NCBI RefSeq assembly: GCF_900101905.1
Contig: NZ_FNAJ01000017.1
Coordinates: 62,001-126,000 of the forward strand
DNA from: Myxococcus virescens
GTDB lineage: Bacteria; Myxococcota; Myxococcia; Myxococcales; Myxococcaceae
Reading direction: 5' to 3'
Length of the DNA stretch: 64,000 nucleotides
Position numbers and translations under genes: made by a program
The notes under the pieces: generated by a model
Told to the model about the DNA's origin: nothing
The model's database searches: none
What the model saw: only the letters and a program-made list of their open reading frames with translations
Shown here: positions 1 to 8,203 of the stretch, piece by piece
Layout: each line of letters opens with the position of its first letter
How positions within the stretch are numbered: the stretch's first letter is position 1

Positions 1-299
1 TCAGCGCCCACGAAGTCCCGGCCGATGACGAAGGCCTGGGCCAGTCCCTCCGGCCTGGGCTGCTCCGCATAGCTGAAGCGCATGCCCCACTGGTCGCCGC
101 TGCCCAGCAGCTCTTGGAAGCGCGGCAGGTCCTGCGGCGTGGAGATGACCAGCACGTCCCGCATCCCCGCGAGCATCAGCGTGCTCAGGGGGTAGTAGAT
201 CATCGGCTTGTCATGCACGGGCAGCAGCTGCTTGCTGACCACGCGCGTCAGTGGGTACAGCCGCGTCCCCGAGCCACCGGCGAGGATGATGCCTTTCAT
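1..299 (-). CDS. rfbA: Glucose-1-phosphate thymidylyltransferase RmlA, partial (N-terminus only)
   Basis: First enzyme of dTDP-L-rhamnose synthesis; it joins dTTP and glucose-1-phosphate to give dTDP-glucose in the cytoplasm. About 99 N-terminal residues are visible before the window edge. The nucleotidyltransferase signature [11 protein letters not shown] follows the start, then [17 protein letters not shown], both typical of RmlA. The ATG at 299-297 lies 15 bp after the rfbD stop, so this is the third gene of the rmlB-rmlD-rmlA operon. The rest of the gene, and possibly rmlC, lies to the left of the window. Confidence 0.95.
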   Translation of the reverse strand, partial: MKGIILAGGSGTRLYPLTRVVSKQLLPVHDKPMIYYPLSTLMLAGMRDVLVISTPQDLPRFQELLGSGDQWGMRFSYAEQPRPEGLAQAFVIGRDFVGA

Positions 300-314
300 G
301 TCCACCTCGGCACT

Positions 315-1217
315 TCAGTGTCCCCGAGCCGCGAGCCAGGTCGCATGGAAGCGCGACAAGGACTCCGCGAGCGACAAGGGAGGAACGGAAAGTTCGGCAC
401 GAGCCTTGTCGGTGCGCAGGCCACTCTTGAGCGGGCGGGGGCTGGCGAGCTTCAGCTCCGCCATCCGGGTAGGAACGATGAGCCTCGCATCGAATCCGAA
501 CACCTCGCACAGTGCGCGGCCAAAGCCCACCCTGTCGATGACCGTTCCGCCGCAAGTGTTCCACACTCCACCCAGCCGCCGCGTCCCCAACTCCACCAGC
601 ATGGCGGCCACGTTGTCCGCGAAGCTGGGCGACACGATCTGGTCCTCGAAGAGGCGCACCTGCTGCCCCTTCTCCAGCGCCGTCACCAGCCAGGCACCGA
701 AGTTGAGCCGGCCCTCCACCGGAGGCCAGCCATACACCACGGCGGTGCGAGCAATGGTGCAGCCGGGCGCGAGCACGCGCGCGGCCTGCTCCCCCATGTG
801 CTTCGTCACGGAGTACACGCCGCGAGGATTCGGAATCGCGTCCTCGGAATAGGGCCCGGCCTCGCCGTCGAAGACGTAGTCCGTGGACACGTGCACCAGG
901 TGCGCCCCGGCCTTGCGAGCACTCCGCGCCACGGCGGCGGCCGCGGTGACATTCCCCGCGTACGCGGCCTCCGGGTCCTTCTCGCAGGCATCCACCTCCG
1001 TCATGGAGGCGCAGTGGATGACCACCTCGGGCGCGGCGGTCTCCACGGCGGCGGCGACGTCCGCCTCGCGCGTGAGGTCCACGCTCGCGTAGCCATACGC
1101 TCCGCCCGTGCGCCGGGCACCTCGGCCCAGGCCCACCACCTGGTGCCCGCCCTGGTGGAGCAAGGAACACACGCGGCTGCCCACCAGCCCGTTGGACCCC
1201 GTGACGAGCAAGCGCAT
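315..1217 (-). CDS. rfbD: dTDP-4-dehydrorhamnose reductase RmlD
   Basis: A 300-residue short-chain dehydrogenase of the RmlD family, which reduces dTDP-4-keto-L-rhamnose to dTDP-L-rhamnose with NAD(P)H. Visible motifs are the Rossmann glycine motif TGSNGLVGSRV at residues 6-16, the VHVSTDYVFDG block near residue 110, and the catalytic Y-x3-K in VYSVTKHMGE. Length is normal for the family. It starts 3 bp after the rfbB stop, so the two genes are almost certainly co-translated. Together with rfbB and rfbA it points to rhamnose or a related 6-deoxyhexose in the glycan built by the neighbouring glycosyltransferases. Confidence 0.9.
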   Translation of the reverse strand: MRLLVTGSNGLVGSRVCSLLHQGGHQVVGLGRGARRTGGAYGYASVDLTREADVAAAVETAAPEVVIHCASMTEVDACEKDPEAAYAGNVTAAAAVARSARKAGAHLVHVSTDYVFDGEAGPYSEDAIPNPRGVYSVTKHMGEQAARVLAPGCTIARTAVVYGWPPVEGRLNFGAWLVTALEKGQQVRLFEDQIVSPSFADNVAAMLVELGTRRLGGVWNTCGGTVIDRVGFGRALCEVFGFDARLIVPTRMAELKLASPRPLKSGLRTDKARAELSVPPLSLAESLSRFHATWLAARGH

Positions 1218-1220
1218 GGC

Positions 1221-2246
1221 TCAGGCCCTCCCCTGCAGGCGCGTGCGGTACTGCGTTTCGAAGTACTGGCGATAGGCGCCACTCGTGACGCGCTCCCACC
1301 ACGCGGGGTGGTCCACGAACCAGCGCACCGTCTCCGCCAGGCCCTGCTCGAAGGTGTGCGCGGGCGTCCAGCCCAGCTCCGCACGAATCTTCGACGGGTC
1401 GATGGCGTAGCGCCGGTCATGTCCCGGCCGGTCCTTCACATACTGGATGAGCGACTCCGGCTTGCCCACGAGGCCCAGAATCGCCTTCACGATGTCGATG
1501 TTCCGCCGCTCCGCCCCGCCGCCGATGTTGTAGACCTCGCCGGCCCGACCCTTCTCCAGCGCCAACAGCAGCGCATGGCAGTGGTCCTCCACGTGGAGCC
1601 AGTCGCGCACGTTGCCGCCGTCGCCGTACACCGGCAGCGGCTTGTCGTGCAGCGCGTTCACCACCATCAACGGAATCAACTTCTCCGGGAACTGGTAGCG
1701 GCCGTAGTTGTTCGAGCAGCGCGTGACGACGACATCCAGGTTGAACGTGTGGTGATACGCGAGCGCCACCAGGTCGGAGCTCGTCTTGCTGGCCGAGTAC
1801 GGGCTGGAGGGCTGCAACGGCGAGGACTCGGTGAAGGCGCCCGTGGGCCCCAGCGAGCCGTAGACCTCGTCGGTGGACACCATGAGGAAGCGCTTCACGC
1901 CGCGGGCGCGGCTGGCCTCCAGGAGCTGCTGGGTGCCCAGCACGTTGGTGGTGACGAACACCTCCGGCCCGAGGATGGAGCGGTCGACGTGGCTCTCCGC
2001 CGCCAGGTGCATCACCGCGTCGATGGCGTGCACGGACATCAGGTGCTCCACCAGCTCGCGATTGCCGATGTCGCCCCGGATGAAGACGTGCTGGGGGTCG
2101 CCCTCCAGCTCGGACAGGCTCTCCAGGTTGCCGGCGTACGTGAGCTTGTCGAGGTTGACCACCGTCCAGGCAGGCCGCTCACGGCGCAAATACTTCACGA
2201 GGTTGGACCCGATGAAGCCACAGCCACCTGTCACCAGTACGTTCAT
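1221..2246 (-). CDS. rfbB: dTDP-glucose 4,6-dehydratase RmlB
   Basis: An extended SDR of 341 residues converting dTDP-glucose to dTDP-4-keto-6-deoxyglucose. It shows the NAD motif TGGCGFIGSNLVKYL at residues 7-21, the substrate/catalytic block STDEVYGSLG, and the Y-x3-K pair in PYSASKTSSD. All are hallmarks of RmlB. It is the first gene of the leftward rml operon. A 120-bp spacer holding a nested inverted repeat separates it from the divergent glycosyltransferase gene at 2367. Confidence 0.95.
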   Translation of the reverse strand: MNVLVTGGCGFIGSNLVKYLRRERPAWTVVNLDKLTYAGNLESLSELEGDPQHVFIRGDIGNRELVEHLMSVHAIDAVMHLAAESHVDRSILGPEVFVTTNVLGTQQLLEASRARGVKRFLMVSTDEVYGSLGPTGAFTESSPLQPSSPYSASKTSSDLVALAYHHTFNLDVVVTRCSNNYGRYQFPEKLIPLMVVNALHDKPLPVYGDGGNVRDWLHVEDHCHALLLALEKGRAGEVYNIGGGAERRNIDIVKAILGLVGKPESLIQYVKDRPGHDRRYAIDPSKIRAELGWTPAHTFEQGLAETVRWFVDHPAWWERVTSGAYRQYFETQYRTRLQGRA

Positions 2247-2252
2247 TGTCCC

Positions 2253-2301
2253 GTGGACCTCGTGCGCTCGGAGCGAGCGCCTGCGTATCGAAGGGGTCCA
2301 C
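2253..2301. promoter_or_regulatory. Nested inverted repeats in the rfbB / glycosyltransferase divergent spacer
   Basis: Outer arms GTGGACC (2253-2259) and GGTCCAC (2295-2301) enclose a perfect hairpin GCGCTCG-GAG-CGAGCGC at 2264-2280. The element sits between two divergently transcribed genes and has no T-run on either side, so a regulator site or leader-RNA structure is more likely than a terminator. The sequence is directly visible; the role is inferred. Confidence 0.4.
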
Positions 2302-2353
2302 GACCGTCAAGGCGCGAGGGAAGCCACGCTTGTGGGCGGCCCTTCACGGGGGT

Positions 2354-2369
2354 AAGGGAGCCGGTCGTG
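2354..2369 (+). promoter_or_regulatory. Shine-Dalgarno and GTG start that set the glycosyltransferase start
   Basis: AAGGGAG at 2354-2360 is followed after 6 bp by GTG at 2367-2369. The same reading frame stays open far upstream, but that part is antisense to rfbB. This ribosome-binding site marks the real start. Confidence 0.7.
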
Positions 2370-4004
2370 AGCATACCGCGCCCCCCTCCCCGCCGGACCG
2401 GGCTTCCCGCCATCCATCAGGTGCTCCCTCGGCTCGCCTGGGGCGACGCCGTGGGCAATCAGGTGCGCTATCTCCAGGGCCTGCTGCGACGCTGGGGCCA
2501 CGCCTCCGAAATCTACGCCGACGCCTGGGACGACGCCTGCAAGGACCAGGTCCGCCCGATGCGCGACTACGCGCGGGAAGCGGACCGCGACGCCGTCCTG
2601 CTGGTGCATCACAGCTTCGAGTCGCGGCTGGTGCCACGCATCGCGAAGAGCCCAGGCCGCAAGGTGCTCGTCTACCACAACGTGACGCCCGCGAGGCTGT
2701 TCGAGGGCTTCGAGCGAAAAGTGGCCGCCGCGTGTGACGCCGCCCGGGATGAACTGCTGGCGCTGCGTCCCCACGTCGAAGCGGCCTTCGCCTACTCGCG
2801 CTTCAGCGCCGAGGAGCTGGTGGCCGCGGGCTACCCGAACGTCGCGGTGCTGCCCTTCGCCATCGACTGGGTGACGTTCGACACGGCGCCGGACCCGGCG
2901 CTCCAGGCCGAGCTGGACGACGGCATGTCCAACATCCTCTTCGTGGGCCGCGCGGTGCCCAGCAAGAAGGTGGATGACGTGCTGCGCGTCTTCACCGCGT
3001 ACCAGCGACTCTACCAGCCCCGCAGCCGGCTCGTCGTCGCGGGCTACCTGCACCGGGATGGGGCCTACGGCGCCTATCTGCATGGGTTGAAGGACGTGCT
3101 GGGCGCCGAGCAGGTCCGCTTCCTGGGACGCGTCAGCGCCGCGCAGCTCTCCGCCTGCTTCGCCACGGCGTCCGCATACCTCTCCATGAGCCGCCACGAG
3201 GGCTTCGGCGTGCCGCTGCTGGAAGCCATGTACCGGGGCGTTCCCGTGGTGGCCTACGGTGCCGCCGCCGTGCCGGAGACGATGGGCGGCGCGGGGCTCG
3301 CCACGCGTTCGGACGAGCCTCGCGAGGTCGCGAAGCTGCTCGCCGTGCTGGACCGCAACGCCGGGCTGCGCGCGCAGGTCATCAACGCGCAACGTGAACG
3401 CATCGCCGAGCTGTCGCAGGAGGCAGTAGCCGAACAGGTCCGCGTGGCCTTTGAAGGCATCTGCTCCGGCACGGCGCCGCGGCGCCCGGTGGCCACGACG
3501 GCGGCCACCGTGGAACTCGTCTGCCCGGGCTTCACCGTGCGGTCCGAGGAGCCAGCTTCGCGTCTGGCCCGCCGGTTGGCGGAGCGCCTGCCGGGTGCCC
3601 GGGTGCTTGCCCTGCGCCCGTGGGGAGAGGACGCGTCCCTGACGCCGGAGCCCCTCAGCGACGACGGTGTCGCGGTGACGCACTTCACGCCCGACCAACC
3701 GGTGGACTCAAATCCTGGGACGGCCCTACCAGGGTCCTCCGCGCTGGAGACGGCGGTGCGGGCTTCGAGCGCGCCCGTGGTGCTGCTGAGCGCGGACACG
3801 GTGTCTGCGCAGACACTGCTGCCCCATGTCTCCGCGCGAGCCTGGGGCGTCTGTGCACCTGCCAGCCAGCCGGCCCTGCTCGCATCCGTTCGGGAGCACC
3901 TGGGTGGCAGGTTGGTGGTGGAGGAGCCGGCTCACGTCGAGACGGCATTGCAGGCACTGCTCACGACGCTGGCTTCAACGGGAGTCCTCCCACGTGCGAC
4001 ATGA
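2367..4004 (+). CDS. Glycosyltransferase family 4 with C-terminal extension
   Basis: A 545-residue GT4 (GT-B fold) enzyme, presumably adding a sugar to the O-antigen or a related surface glycan. The N-terminal acceptor domain begins IHQVLPRLAWGDAVGNQ. The C-terminal donor domain has NILFVGRAVPSKKVDDVLR and the E-x7-E pocket in SRHEGFGVPLLEAMYRG, followed by PVVAYGAAAVPETMGG. About 165 residues after the GT4 domain resemble no family I can name. The GTG start is fixed by AAGGGAG six bases upstream; the long in-frame extension to its left is antisense to rfbB. The gene overlaps the next by 11 bp. Acceptor and donor sugar are not readable from the sequence. Confidence 0.85.
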   Translation: MSIPRPPPRRTGLPAIHQVLPRLAWGDAVGNQVRYLQGLLRRWGHASEIYADAWDDACKDQVRPMRDYAREADRDAVLLVHHSFESRLVPRIAKSPGRKVLVYHNVTPARLFEGFERKVAAACDAARDELLALRPHVEAAFAYSRFSAEELVAAGYPNVAVLPFAIDWVTFDTAPDPALQAELDDGMSNILFVGRAVPSKKVDDVLRVFTAYQRLYQPRSRLVVAGYLHRDGAYGAYLHGLKDVLGAEQVRFLGRVSAAQLSACFATASAYLSMSRHEGFGVPLLEAMYRGVPVVAYGAAAVPETMGGAGLATRSDEPREVAKLLAVLDRNAGLRAQVINAQRERIAELSQEAVAEQVRVAFEGICSGTAPRRPVATTAATVELVCPGFTVRSEEPASRLARRLAERLPGARVLALRPWGEDASLTPEPLSDDGVAVTHFTPDQPVDSNPGTALPGSSALETAVRASSAPVVLLSADTVSAQTLLPHVSARAWGVCAPASQPALLASVREHLGGRLVVEEPAHVETALQALLTTLASTGVLPRAT

Positions 4005-4503
4005 AGACCTCATCACACGCAGCCCCACGGCCGAAGCCGTGGCACGCGAAACACAGCAACTGCCCACGCCCTCCGATGAAGCCCAGGAGGCGCTTCGCCA
4101 GACGCTGGATGCGGCGGCCCGCCCACCCACGCCCGCGCCCTGGCCCGCGCTGCTCCAGGAGGCGCGTGGGAAGATGGACAGCCGCTACGCGGAACCGGCG
4201 ACCTCCCACCGGGGAGGCTTCACAGGCACGGCGCTCGTCCTGGCCAAGCGCGCCTTCCGGCTCACCTTCCAGCCCTTCATCAACGAAGTGCTGCGCAAGC
4301 AGGTGGAGTTCAACGAGTCCATCCTCGACGCGCTGGCCACCCTGCACGACGTGCAGCGCGAACAGGCGCGTGCCCAGGCCGCATGGCGCAAGGAGTTGGA
4401 GCGCAGGCTGGCGAAGCTCGAAGCCACGGGCCATGTCACTGCCGAGCGCCACGAACCCGCTCCAGCGGGGACACCGAGGCGGCCTCCGAAACGAAAGCGC
4501 TGA
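3994..4503 (+). CDS. Small helical protein carrying a WbgA-like SHRG/AKR module
   Basis: A 169-residue protein with no signal peptide, membrane segment or catalytic motif. Residues 71-117 (SHRGGFTG... AKRAFRLT... QVEFN... LDALATL) match two segments of the N-terminal part of WbgA (residues 91-136 and 169-215). Residues 118-145 look like a short coiled coil, and the tail is basic (RRPPKRKR). The start is a GTG overlapping the previous stop by 11 bp, with GGAG at 3981-3984. It may be a detached glycosyltransferase accessory module, for example an assembly or chain-length factor. That role is inference from context. Confidence 0.65.
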   Translation: MRHEDLITRSPTAEAVARETQQLPTPSDEAQEALRQTLDAAARPPTPAPWPALLQEARGKMDSRYAEPATSHRGGFTGTALVLAKRAFRLTFQPFINEVLRKQVEFNESILDALATLHDVQREQARAQAAWRKELERRLAKLEATGHVTAERHEPAPAGTPRRPPKRKR

Positions 4504-4521
4504 CAACGAAGGGCGAGCGTT

Positions 4522-4551
4522 GCACCGTTGAGGCCGAGGCACCGTTGAGGC
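4522..4551. repeat. 13-bp direct repeat, 17-bp period
   Basis: GCACCGTTGAGGC occurs at 4522-4534 and 4539-4551 in the 109-bp spacer between the helical-module gene and the TTG-started glycosyltransferase. Two copies only. It could be a regulator half-site pair or a replication-slippage duplication. Nothing else is seen in the spacer. Confidence 0.5.
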
Positions 4552-4612
4552 GGGCCGCCGTTCGGGTGTATGCCCTGTCCATTCGGCGCTGTCCCTGCCC
4601 AAGGTCAGGTCC

Positions 4613-6808
4613 TTGCGAATCTGTCTCGTCTACAAAGAACTCACCCCCTTCGCTGGAAATGGATTCGGGACCTACGTCACCCAGATGAGCCGGGCCCTCG
4701 TCTCCGAGGGCCACGAGGTGCACGTCCTCACGAAGGCCCACGCGGCCGAGCAGCAGGCCAAGGCACTCCTCTCCAATGTCCGCGTCCACGCCGTCGATGA
4801 GCGCGAGACGGACCTCCGAGGCGCGTTCCCACACGAAGCCCTTCGCCACGCGTGGTCGGCGTACCGGAGCGTCCTGGAGCTCCACACGCGCCATCCCTTC
4901 GACGTCATCGAATTTCCTGACACCGAAGGTGAGGGCTACTTCGCGATGCGCGCCCGGCGGACGCTGGGACACTTCCGCACCGCGGTCCTCGCGGTGCGTT
5001 TGCACGACTCCAGCCACGACCGGCTGTGGCTCAACCGAATTGCCGCGCTGGACATGGACGCCGCACAGCGGGAGCACATGGAGGACAGCGCCATCCGTGA
5101 AGCAGACCTCGTGCTCGCTCCCTCCGCGGCCGCCCTGGAACGTGCACGGATTCGGCTGGGCATGAAGGACACCGGTCTCGTGCTTCCGCCTCCCTTCCAG
5201 CCCCCCCCGCGCTCCGCCACCGCGCCGACTGCAGGAGACAGCCCACCTCGAGTGCTGTACTTCGGAAGCCTGGAGTACCGGAAGGGCGTCCACCTGCTCG
5301 TCGAGGCCATGCAGTCCCTCTTCGACCGAGGTCTCTCCGCGGAGGTCCACCTCGTGGGCGAAGACACCCGCACCGGCCCTTGCGGACGATCCATGCGGGA
5401 CTGGCTGGAACAGCGCATCGCGCCCGCTTGGAGGAGCAGATTCCATTTTGGCCCCGGGCGTGCTGACTCCGAACTGGGCCCGACCCTCACTGGCGCGACG
5501 GTGTGCTGTATCCCTTCCCGGTGGGAGGGCTTTTCCAACGTGTGCCTGGAGGCCATGGCGGCCGGAGCACTCGTGGTTGGCAGCGATGCCGGAGGCATTG
5601 CTGAACTCATCGAGCACGGCCACAGCGGTCTGCTCTTCCGGGCTGATGACTCCGCGCATCTGGCAGCCATGCTCGGCCAGGCCCTTTCCTCGTCCACGCT
5701 CCGCGCAACTGCTCGTCAGGCAGCTCCTTCTCGCATCGCTTCGCATTGCGCGCCGTCGAGCTTCGTCCGCCGGTTCGAGGCCACAGTGGCGGATGCCATG
5801 CCGAGTCGCCACCCTGGCCCCATTGGCGCCGCGCCCCGCGCTACACCCGGCACCTCGCGCCATGTGTCCATTCTGGTGCCCTACTACAACATGGGGAGCT
5901 ACCTGCCGGAGACGCTGCGCTCCATCCGTGCACAGACATTCACCGACTACGAAATCATCATCGTGGATGATGGCTCCACCGATCCGGATAGCATTGCCGT
6001 ACTGGACGCGCTCGATGCAGCGGACGTCCGCATCCTTCGTAAGCCGAACGGAGGGCTCAGCTCGGCGAGGAATGTCGGGCTGCGCGCCGCACGAGGCCGG
6101 TACATCCTTCCGCTGGATCCAGATGATCTCATCCATCCCACATTCCTGGAGAAGGCCGTTGCGGTGATGGAGAGCACGCCAGGGTTGGCATACGTCTCCT
6201 CCCTCGTCTCCTACTTCGTCGACAGCCCGGACGCGCCGGTGGGTGGCTGGATTCCCTGGGGCACCGAGCGCGACGCCCTGCTTGCGGAGAACGTAGCCTC
6301 CACCTGCACCGCGCTGATGGAACGGCGGCGCGTGGAAGAGGTTGGTGGCTACGACGAATGGCTCACGGCCTACGAGGACTGGGACGTCTTCTGTTCCCTG
6401 GCGGAGCGAGGCCTCACGGGCTCCATCATCCCGGAGCCGCTCTTCCACTACCGGCTGCGTCCGGACTCGATGACTCGCAGCATGCGCGTCAACGACCGTT
6501 ATGCGCTGATGGCCTACCTGTGCCAGAAGCACCCCACGCTGCCGATCCACCCGGAGCGCGCACTCCGCATGCATCTAGGACGCGCCCACCGACAAGAAGC
6601 CAGCATCCGCATGGCCAACGCCGCCCCCGCTCCACTCCTGACGCAGGTCGCCGACAGGGTCAACAGCACACTCAAGCGATTCGAATCTGTTCATACCTTG
6701 GTTCGTCGCACCGCCCAACGACTACTCAACGACCCGGATGATTCCCGGCCGCTCCGTCACCAACTCCTCTCCAGACTTCGAGTCCGGCGCCCTCCCAGGG
6801 CCTCATGA
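4613..6808 (+). CDS. Bifunctional glycosyltransferase, GT4-GT2 fusion
   Basis: A 731-residue fusion of two glycosyltransferases. Residues 1-400 are GT4: the N-terminal ICLVYKELTPFAGNGFGTYV, then VLYFGSLEYRKGVHLLVEAM and the donor pocket SRWEGFSNVCLEAMAAG. Residues 420-650 are GT2: VSILVPYYNMGSYLPETL, EIIIVDDGSTD and the acidic PLDPDD metal-binding block. A short tail (residues 675-700, VADRVNSTLKRFESVHTL) resembles the tail repeats of the gene at 8204. Two linked active sites suggest consecutive sugar additions. The start is TTG at 4613 with AAGG eight bases upstream. The stop overlaps the next gene by 4 bp. Confidence 0.85.
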   Translation: MRICLVYKELTPFAGNGFGTYVTQMSRALVSEGHEVHVLTKAHAAEQQAKALLSNVRVHAVDERETDLRGAFPHEALRHAWSAYRSVLELHTRHPFDVIEFPDTEGEGYFAMRARRTLGHFRTAVLAVRLHDSSHDRLWLNRIAALDMDAAQREHMEDSAIREADLVLAPSAAALERARIRLGMKDTGLVLPPPFQPPPRSATAPTAGDSPPRVLYFGSLEYRKGVHLLVEAMQSLFDRGLSAEVHLVGEDTRTGPCGRSMRDWLEQRIAPAWRSRFHFGPGRADSELGPTLTGATVCCIPSRWEGFSNVCLEAMAAGALVVGSDAGGIAELIEHGHSGLLFRADDSAHLAAMLGQALSSSTLRATARQAAPSRIASHCAPSSFVRRFEATVADAMPSRHPGPIGAAPRATPGTSRHVSILVPYYNMGSYLPETLRSIRAQTFTDYEIIIVDDGSTDPDSIAVLDALDAADVRILRKPNGGLSSARNVGLRAARGRYILPLDPDDLIHPTFLEKAVAVMESTPGLAYVSSLVSYFVDSPDAPVGGWIPWGTERDALLAENVASTCTALMERRRVEEVGGYDEWLTAYEDWDVFCSLAERGLTGSIIPEPLFHYRLRPDSMTRSMRVNDRYALMAYLCQKHPTLPIHPERALRMHLGRAHRQEASIRMANAAPAPLLTQVADRVNSTLKRFESVHTLVRRTAQRLLNDPDDSRPLRHQLLSRLRVRRPPRAS

Positions 6809-8190
6809 GGCATCCACTCAAAGCAATGCACACTCAAGCCACCCTCAAGTCCATCTACAGGAAGTGGTCCGCCACGCTCCTCGTGGATGAGCCCTCACGG
6901 AATCGAGCCCTTCGGATGGGCGTCCTGCTCTGGGCCGCGGCGCTCTTTGCCGCGTTCCAGCCAGGGCTGATGTCTTCCGACTCCATCGACCAGTACACGC
7001 AGGGCCTCAATGGACACTACAACGATGTCCATCCACCTCTGGGCTCATGGATTCTAGGCATCAGCGGAAAGCTGGTCGGCTCCCCCTGGCTCGTGCTCGC
7101 CATGCAGCTCCTCGCGATGGGGGCGTGCATGGCGGCACTCGTCAAGTCGTCGGATGCCACAAAGGGGCGTTGGGGGCTTCTCATCATGGGAGCATTCCTG
7201 CTCACTCCGACGGTATGGGCACTCGCTGTCGTCTTGTGGAAGGACGTGATGATGGCCGCAGCGCTGCTCGGAGCAGTCGCCGCGCTCAAGGTTCACCGTC
7301 CCGTTCTTGCACTGCTACTCCTTCTTGCGAGCGTGGCATTTCGTCACAACGCAATCGTCGCAGCCATTCCATTGGCAATCCCCACCATGGCCCAACTCGC
7401 GCCACATGGTTGGCGCTGGCCCCTGAAAATACCGGCTCTGGTCGTGATGATTGGGGGCCTCGCCCTTGTGCCTGCCCTGCCCAAACATGTGCTCAATGCC
7501 AACCGGGGATGGGCGGCGGGACAGCTATTCCTGTTCGATCTCGCAGGCATCTATACTGTCCACCCGGAGCTGTTACCGAGCTCATTGCTGGCAGAGAAGA
7601 CCTCCGCGAAAGAACTGGCAATCAGCTACACGCCGACCCATGTGTGGCCGCTTTTCGGAGGAAGTGAAGGGGCACGCCCCATTCCGTTCGACGCACTGGC
7701 CTTCCGGCGCCAGGAGTTCGTGGACGAATGGTTTCGGGTCCTCCGCACCCACCCTGCAACCTGGATGAAGCATCGGATTGCCTCGTTCCGGCACCTCACG
7801 GGTGCATTCGCGGGTCCCATGCCATTTCCCATCCTCCAGGACATCGATGCGAATCCATTCCACCTTCGAACACCCAGAGAAGGACTGGTGAACCAGTGGG
7901 CGCGCGCCATTGAAAACTGGGCTGGCAAGTCGATCTTCTTCCGCGGTTGGGCGTGGCTCCTCGTGTTGGGCGCGTTGACGGTCGTGGCGCTGAGGCGCGT
8001 CCGGAGGACGCCGATAGCCTGCTGCACAGCCCTGTCCGGGCTGGGCTATGCGCTCAGTTATCTCGTCATCGGCATCGGCAACGACTTTCGCTTCATCTAC
8101 TGGTCGGTCATCGCCACCTTCGCCACGCTGGCGCTACTCACAACCGAAGAGGCGCCCCCAGGAACCGAAGCGCAGCCTCGGCCTGGGTAG
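6805..8190 (+). CDS. Polytopic membrane protein, GT-C-like glycosyltransferase candidate
   Basis: A 461-residue protein with about nine or more hydrophobic segments. The block SSDSIDQYTQGLNGHYNDVHPPL in its first periplasmic loop is of the type seen in GT-C enzymes that use polyprenyl-phosphate sugars; the Asp residues would be catalytic. It overlaps the GT4-GT2 gene by ATGA and converges on the next gene with 12 bp between. Base composition is visibly poorer in G+C than the flanks (one hand-counted 60-base row, 7321-7380, has 32 G/C), suggesting a separate origin. A flippase or polymerase function cannot be excluded. Confidence 0.65.
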   Translation: MRHPLKAMHTQATLKSIYRKWSATLLVDEPSRNRALRMGVLLWAAALFAAFQPGLMSSDSIDQYTQGLNGHYNDVHPPLGSWILGISGKLVGSPWLVLAMQLLAMGACMAALVKSSDATKGRWGLLIMGAFLLTPTVWALAVVLWKDVMMAAALLGAVAALKVHRPVLALLLLLASVAFRHNAIVAAIPLAIPTMAQLAPHGWRWPLKIPALVVMIGGLALVPALPKHVLNANRGWAAGQLFLFDLAGIYTVHPELLPSSLLAEKTSAKELAISYTPTHVWPLFGGSEGARPIPFDALAFRRQEFVDEWFRVLRTHPATWMKHRIASFRHLTGAFAGPMPFPILQDIDANPFHLRTPREGLVNQWARAIENWAGKSIFFRGWAWLLVLGALTVVALRRVRRTPIACCTALSGLGYALSYLVIGIGNDFRFIYWSVIATFATLALLTTEEAPPGTEAQPRPG

Positions 8191-8203
8191 CGCCCCGTGC
8201 GCA

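Noticed and set aside
114-2366. Long plus-strand open frame fused to the front of the glycosyltransferase at 2367
   Set aside because: It is antisense to rfbD and rfbB, has no protein-like motifs, and a good Shine-Dalgarno with GTG sits at 2354-2369.
4436-6574. A 712-codon minus-strand open frame
   Set aside because: Antisense to the GT4-GT2 fusion, whose translation shows clear conserved glycosyltransferase motifs.
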